Of a stretch of DNA of 64,000 nucleotides, positions 60,576 through 64,000 are shown in pieces. Under the pieces are notes generated by a model that was not told the DNA's origin, made no database searches, and was given only the letters and a program-made list of their open reading frames with translations. The first letter of the stretch is position 1, and the number at the start of each line of letters is the position of its first letter. The DNA is taken from NCBI RefSeq assembly GCF_016722925.1, contig NZ_JAEQNC010000009.1, forward strand, positions 186,001 to 250,000, read 5' to 3'. The translations under genes were made by a program, and so were the position numbers. The stretch is from Phytoamicus setariae (GTDB lineage: Bacteria; Pseudomonadota; Alphaproteobacteria; Rhizobiales; Rhizobiaceae).

Positions 60576-61562
60576 TTGCAGCGTATCGATGTCGTGATCC
60601 CCTGCTACAAATATGCTCATTTCCTGCAAGAATGTGTTGAAAGCGTTCTTTCGCAAGCGGATGTCGATGTACGAGTGCTCATTCTGGACGATGCTTCGCC
60701 AGATAATACACCGGAAATCGGAACGGCCTTGGCATCTCGGGATGCGAGAGTCGCGTACCGGCGTCACGAGGCAAACAAGGGCCACATCGCCACCTATAAC
60801 GAGGGTATTGAGTGGGCGAGCGGCGACTTGTTCCTTCTTCTATCCGCGGACGATTATCTTTTGCCGGGCGCGTTAAGTAGGTCGTCGCAGTTGATGCGTA
60901 GAATGCCGAATTTGGGATTCACTTTCGGCAACGCGCTTATAGCTGAGCCGGATGGCACGACCCGGCGCTTCAATCCTCTCGGTGGCAATGTGCCCCATTT
61001 GCAAGTTCTGCCCGGTTCAGAATTCATTCGATTGAGCGGGGCGACCAACATAGTTCCGACACCGACGGCCGTCGTGAGAACGGCGCTACAGAAACAGGTA
61101 GGTGGCTACCATATAGAACTGCCACATGCTGGCGACATGGAAATGTGGCTGCGGCTCGCATCACATGCGGGAGTAGGCTTTATCAGTGAAGATCAAGCTA
61201 TATACCGCCGGCATGCATCGAACATGTCGCTAGACTACTATACAGAAAGCATTCTTCCGGACCTCCAGCAAAGAAAAAAGGCTTTCGAGATTCTGTTTCG
61301 CCACGGCGCGGATAATCTCAAAGAGGATGAGAAGTTACGACGCTTTCTTACAGAAGATCTCGGAAGAGAGGCACTTCGACAGGCCAGCGTGGCGTTCAAC
61401 AAATTCGACATTGCGGCAGCCGAGGCAATTCAGCGCTTTGCGCTGGAGGTCTCCCCCGAAGTACGAAATTCATTGCCTTGGATCAAGTTAGTTTTCAAGC
61501 AAGCCATCGGGCCAAAATGTTGGTATGCCTTGAATTCTATCTGTCGACGATCTGCTGGGTAA
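60576..61562 (+). CDS. Family 2 glycosyltransferase (TTG start)
   Basis: This is a 328-residue GT-A enzyme: QRIDVVIPCYKYAHFLQECV, then LILDDASPDNTPEIG and DLFLLLSADDYLLPGALS with the DxD motif. The C-terminal region has MEMWLRLASHAGVGFISEDQ and the YRRHASNMS segment common in GT2 proteins. I start it at TTG 60576 because of the strong GGAGGAA before it; ATG 60507 is the longer alternative. The stop lies 6 bases before the IS remnant. Confidence 0.83.
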   Translation: MQRIDVVIPCYKYAHFLQECVESVLSQADVDVRVLILDDASPDNTPEIGTALASRDARVAYRRHEANKGHIATYNEGIEWASGDLFLLLSADDYLLPGALSRSSQLMRRMPNLGFTFGNALIAEPDGTTRRFNPLGGNVPHLQVLPGSEFIRLSGATNIVPTPTAVVRTALQKQVGGYHIELPHAGDMEMWLRLASHAGVGFISEDQAIYRRHASNMSLDYYTESILPDLQQRKKAFEILFRHGADNLKEDEKLRRFLTEDLGREALRQASVAFNKFDIAAAEAIQRFALEVSPEVRNSLPWIKLVFKQAIGPKCWYALNSICRRSAG

Positions 61563-61568
61563 AGTGAC

Positions 61569-62002
61569 TGAACCGGCCCGCATTTGCTAGAGGTCGTCTG
61601 GTTTAGGTTATGCTGCCAGGCGGCCGCCCGCCCGGGCGAACGCAGCCTTTCTCGAGTGCACCGATCCGAAGCGCGCTTGTGAACCGTCATTGCAACCTCC
61701 ATTTCTATAGTGTTGCGACGACCGTTTGAAACTGCCTTGACTGCCGCGATCGGAATAATGGACAAGGCCGCCGCCATGGTCGCTATACACTTCGGCCTTC
61801 TTCACCCATTCATTGAGCGTGTGCGCTGAGCAGCCGATCTTGGCGGCTATCGAGGAGACCTAAGCCCAACGAGAGGGATGTTCGGCTTGGTGGTCCAGAA
61901 CCATCCGCATAGCGCGCTCGCTGACTTCTGGGGTGGTCGTCTTGCTCATCTCAGCTCTACTTTCTCACGAGTCGGAGCCTCCGGCAAACCCGGTGCAGTT
62001 CA
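61569..62002 (-). mobile_element. Internally deleted IS3-family element with both ends
   Basis: On the minus strand from ATG 61949 the frame gives SKTTTPEVSERAMRMVLDHQ, then AEHPSRWA, a TAG stop, and IAAKIGCSAHTLNEWVKKAE, the orfA N-terminus of IS3-group transposases. It jumps straight to GLVHYSDRGSQ, a segment from the orfB integrase core (VHHSDRGSQ), and then loses similarity. The ends carry related inverted repeats: TGAACCGGCCCG from 61569 and TGAACTGCACCGG read inward from 62002, matching at about 17 of 23 positions. At 434 bases it is about one third of a full element. Confidence 0.82.
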
Positions 62003-62430
62003 CAGCCGACGCATCGGCGCCCTCGGGGGCACCGGTTGACCAATACGGAAGCTCCGCTCGCGTGTCGATGCGACGACACCGGGATTTGCCCCGGGGCATG
62101 GTGAGGCGGAGCGAAGGTGCGCTGGCTGCACAACTATCGACCCAGCAAAGCCACCAGAAAGCCAGTTGAACAACATCTTTTCCCCGAAGCAATACCGCGA
62201 TCCGCCAACCGGAACGGTATTCGCAGGAGGGAAACATTGATACCGCGCAAGAACATACGCCTTTCGATGCACGCGGTACTACATTTTGTTTCCTTTACGG
62301 AGCGAGCGAAAAGAGTTCCCTTAAGTACTGAAGAATTGCTGTGAAGTCCTGACAGTACAATCAACAGGGATGCGCATAACGACAGGCTGATCCCAAAACT
62401 GCGACGACCAAAAACAGAGGACTTCGCGAC
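62003..62430. other. Intergenic region, nothing recognised
   Basis: About 430 bases between the IS remnant and the acetyltransferase gene. It may contain a GC-rich hairpin around 62060-62100, but short frames on both strands resemble no known protein. GAGGAC just before 62431 is the probable ribosome site. Confidence 0.4.
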
Positions 62431-62937
62431 ATGATCGCAACGAGCGTCAAACTGGATGACGGCGTCGTTATCCACCACCCGGATCTGGTCAATCTGTACG
62501 GTTGCACGGTGGGCGGCGGTACTCGGATCGGCACTTTCGTGGAGATACAGCGAAACGCGATCATCGGGCGGAATTGCAAGATCTCCAGTCATTCGTTCAT
62601 CTGCGAGGGCGTGACGATCGAGGACGGCGTATTCATCGGCCATGGCGTGATGTTCACCAACGACATGTATCCACGCGCCGTCAACGCCGACGGCAGCCTG
62701 CAATCCGACAGCGACTGGCAGATGATGCCGACGCGCGTCAAGCGCCATGCCTCGATCGGCAGCAACGCCACCATACTGCCAGGCGTCATCATCGGCGAAG
62801 GTGCGCAGGTGGGGGCTGGGGCCGTGGTGACACGGGATGTCCCGAACCATGCGGTCGTGGCCGGCGTTCCGGCGCGGATCGTCGGGCGCACCAAGGACAC
62901 GCCTGCTGAACCCTTATTTTCCGGGAGAACGCAATGA
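62431..62937 (+). CDS. Left-handed beta-helix acyltransferase (WbpD-like)
   Basis: This is a 168-residue hexapeptide-repeat enzyme. Repeats begin with VVIHHPDLVNLYGCTVGGGT and run through IGTFVEIQRNAIIGRNCKIS. The active-site His lies in the VFIGHGVMFTNDMYPRAV region, and the C-terminal repeats end at VVTRDVPNHAVVAGVPARI. The length and FTNDxYPR motif match WbpD-type N-acetyltransferases that make UDP-2,3-diacetamido sugars. The next gene overlaps by 4 bases. Confidence 0.87.
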   Translation: MIATSVKLDDGVVIHHPDLVNLYGCTVGGGTRIGTFVEIQRNAIIGRNCKISSHSFICEGVTIEDGVFIGHGVMFTNDMYPRAVNADGSLQSDSDWQMMPTRVKRHASIGSNATILPGVIIGEGAQVGAGAVVTRDVPNHAVVAGVPARIVGRTKDTPAEPLFSGRTQ

Positions 62938-63971
62938 TCGGGATCGCCGTCATCGGGTATGGCTACTGGGGTCCGAACCTGGTTCGAAACATCGCGGAAA
63001 TCTCGGGCGCCAGGCTGGTTTCCGTTTGCGATCTGAAGATGGAAAGGCTGGCCAGCGTCAAGGCGCGCTATCCGGCCGTTGACATCACCGACGACTTTGA
63101 CGAAGTTCTGCGCGACCCAAGGGTCGATGCCATCGCCATAGCGACACCGGTTTCCGCCCATTTCAGTCTCGCAATGAAGGCCATGATGGCCGGCAAGCAC
63201 GTGTTCGTCGAAAAGCCGATGGCGTCAACGGCCGAAGAAGCCCGGCGCATGGTGGACGAAGCCGCACGCCGCCGGCTCGTACTCGCGGTCGATCACACCT
63301 TCATTCACACCGGCGCTGTCCGCAAGATGCGCGAGATCGTCGAAAACGGCCTCGGCGAGATGTATTACTATGACTCAGTGCGGGTCAATCTCGGCCTGTT
63401 CCAGCATGATGTCAGCGTCATCTGGGATCTTGCCGTGCATGATCTGTCGATCATGGATTATGTCCTGCCGGAAAAGCCGGTCGCAGTTTCCGCAACCGGG
63501 ATGAGCCATGTCATGGGTGAACCGGAGAACATCGCCTATCTCACCCTGTTTTTCGAAAGCAAGTTGATCGCGCATATTCATGTCAACTGGCTGGCACCGG
63601 TCAAGGTACGCCGCACGCTGATCGGCGGCAGCAGCAAGATGATCGTCTATGACGATCTGGAACCCAGCGAGAAAATCAAGGTCTACGACAAGGGCATCAC
63701 GCTCAACGGTAATCCGCAAAAGAACGGCGAGAAGGTCTATCAGATGCTGGTCGGCTACCGCACCGGCGACATGTATGCCCCGCAGTTGGACATGACAGAG
63801 GCATTGGGCCGGGAGTTGCGGCAGTTCATCGACTGCGTTGAGTCCAGTACGCAGCCGATCGCCGATGGGCATGCGGGCCTACGGGTCGTGCGAATCCTCG
63901 AAGCCGCAACGCAGTCGCTTGCACAGCGCGGGCGTGTCGTCGAGCTCGAACAGGCAAGGCGGATAGCATGA
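62934..63971 (+). CDS. Gfo/Idh/MocA-family oxidoreductase (WbpB-like)
   Basis: This is a 345-residue NAD(P)-dependent oxidoreductase. The Rossmann motif is VIGYGYWGPNLVRN at 6-19, the catalytic EKP motif is in HVFVEKPMASTAEEARRM, and the second domain includes DSVRVNLGLFQHDVSVIWDL. WbpB-type enzymes oxidise the 3-position of UDP-GlcNAcA before transamination. It overlaps the acetyltransferase stop and the aminotransferase start (ATGA each time), so the three genes are coupled. Confidence 0.87.
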   Translation: MIGIAVIGYGYWGPNLVRNIAEISGARLVSVCDLKMERLASVKARYPAVDITDDFDEVLRDPRVDAIAIATPVSAHFSLAMKAMMAGKHVFVEKPMASTAEEARRMVDEAARRRLVLAVDHTFIHTGAVRKMREIVENGLGEMYYYDSVRVNLGLFQHDVSVIWDLAVHDLSIMDYVLPEKPVAVSATGMSHVMGEPENIAYLTLFFESKLIAHIHVNWLAPVKVRRTLIGGSSKMIVYDDLEPSEKIKVYDKGITLNGNPQKNGEKVYQMLVGYRTGDMYAPQLDMTEALGRELRQFIDCVESSTQPIADGHAGLRVVRILEAATQSLAQRGRVVELEQARRIA

Positions 63972-64000
63972 TCCCGTTTCTCGACCTCAAGGCTCAATAC
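63968..64000 (+). CDS. DegT/DnrJ/EryC1-type sugar aminotransferase, start only (partial)
   Basis: Only the first 11 codons (MIPFLDLKAQY) are in the window. This opening is characteristic of DegT-family PLP aminotransferases such as WbpE. The ATG overlaps the preceding stop. With the neighbouring oxidoreductase and acetyltransferase it completes the wbpB-E-D type amino-sugar set. Everything downstream lies outside the window. Confidence 0.65.
   Translation, partial: MIPFLDLKAQY

Noticed and set aside
62003-62430. Possible second transposase remnant
   Set aside because: A short frame containing RWLHNYRPSKATRKPVEQ superficially resembles integrase sequence, but there is no continuing similarity or terminal repeat beyond the IS end at 62002.
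1-64000. CRISPR array, rRNA or tRNA genes
   Set aside because: No regularly spaced short repeats and no rRNA or cloverleaf-like sequence were seen on reading through; a tRNA scan was not run.

Overview
The window looks like chromosome or megaplasmid DNA from an alphaproteobacterium of the Rhizobiaceae (Rhizobium, Agrobacterium or a close relative). The grounds are high-GC coding sequence, a rhizobial-type intergenic palindromic element at 2688-2806, a RHE_PE00001/DUF1612-type protein, several ABC uptake operons for amines and nucleosides, an ExoP/ExoQ/ExoY-style exopolysaccharide locus, and a decayed IS3-family element. No rRNA, tRNA or CRISPR array was seen.

1-5290: the start of a LuxR-type regulator reads leftwards. 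It faces a polyamine-type ABC operon (ATPase, Tat-type binding protein, two permeases) that ends in a short-chain dehydrogenase. A long palindrome sits in the shared promoter region. 5303-12161: a DUF1612-type protein, a YhaO/YhaN-like nuclease-ATPase pair and an alpha/beta hydrolase. 12182-16578: divergent putR and putA for proline catabolism, with a bidirectional terminator after putA. 16629-27194: a leftward nucleoside/base scavenging operon (uracil-DNA glycosylase-like protein, GMC oxidoreductase, NIPSNAP protein, BMP-type binding protein, double ATPase, two permeases, VOC protein, nucleoside hydrolase, amidohydrolase). It diverges from a RutR-like TetR regulator across three RutR-box-like sites. 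28440-36507: a PAS protein and a degenerate sigma-54-type activator are followed by a second polyamine-type ABC operon ending in an aldehyde dehydrogenase.

37168-64000: surface polysaccharide locus. It begins with a LuxR-family regulator carrying a pseudo-receiver. The leftward block contains a fusion of an O-antigen-polymerase-like membrane protein to a Wzc/ExoP-type tyrosine autokinase, a GtrB-like glycosyltransferase, a stand-alone copy of the same autokinase, three more glycosyltransferases and a compact Wza/ExoF-like export protein. The two autokinase copies share a nearly identical block of about 2.1 kb in direct orientation. Between them lie rightward genes for a GT39-like membrane enzyme, a methyltransferase and GtrA, plus a broken beta-helix gene. 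A roughly 0.4 kb promoter segment of the export gene, with its first codons, is repeated in front of a methyltransferase gene. The rightward block (GT26 transferase, initiating sugar-phosphate transferase, UDP-glucuronate decarboxylase, two GT2 enzymes, acetyltransferase, Gfo/Idh/MocA oxidoreductase and the start of a DegT aminotransferase) points to a repeat unit with a uronate- or pentose-derived sugar and an N-acylated amino sugar.

The most unusual items are the polymerase-autokinase fusion with its homogenised second kinase, the activator that lacks both the GAFTGA loop and the Walker B glutamate, the RutR-type control region in front of a nucleoside operon led by a uracil-DNA glycosylase-like gene, and the promoter duplication inside the polysaccharide locus. 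Several genes are visibly decayed (beta-helix protein, phytanoyl-CoA dioxygenase-like gene, GtrA remnant, IS3 remnant), so the polysaccharide locus appears to be evolving quickly.
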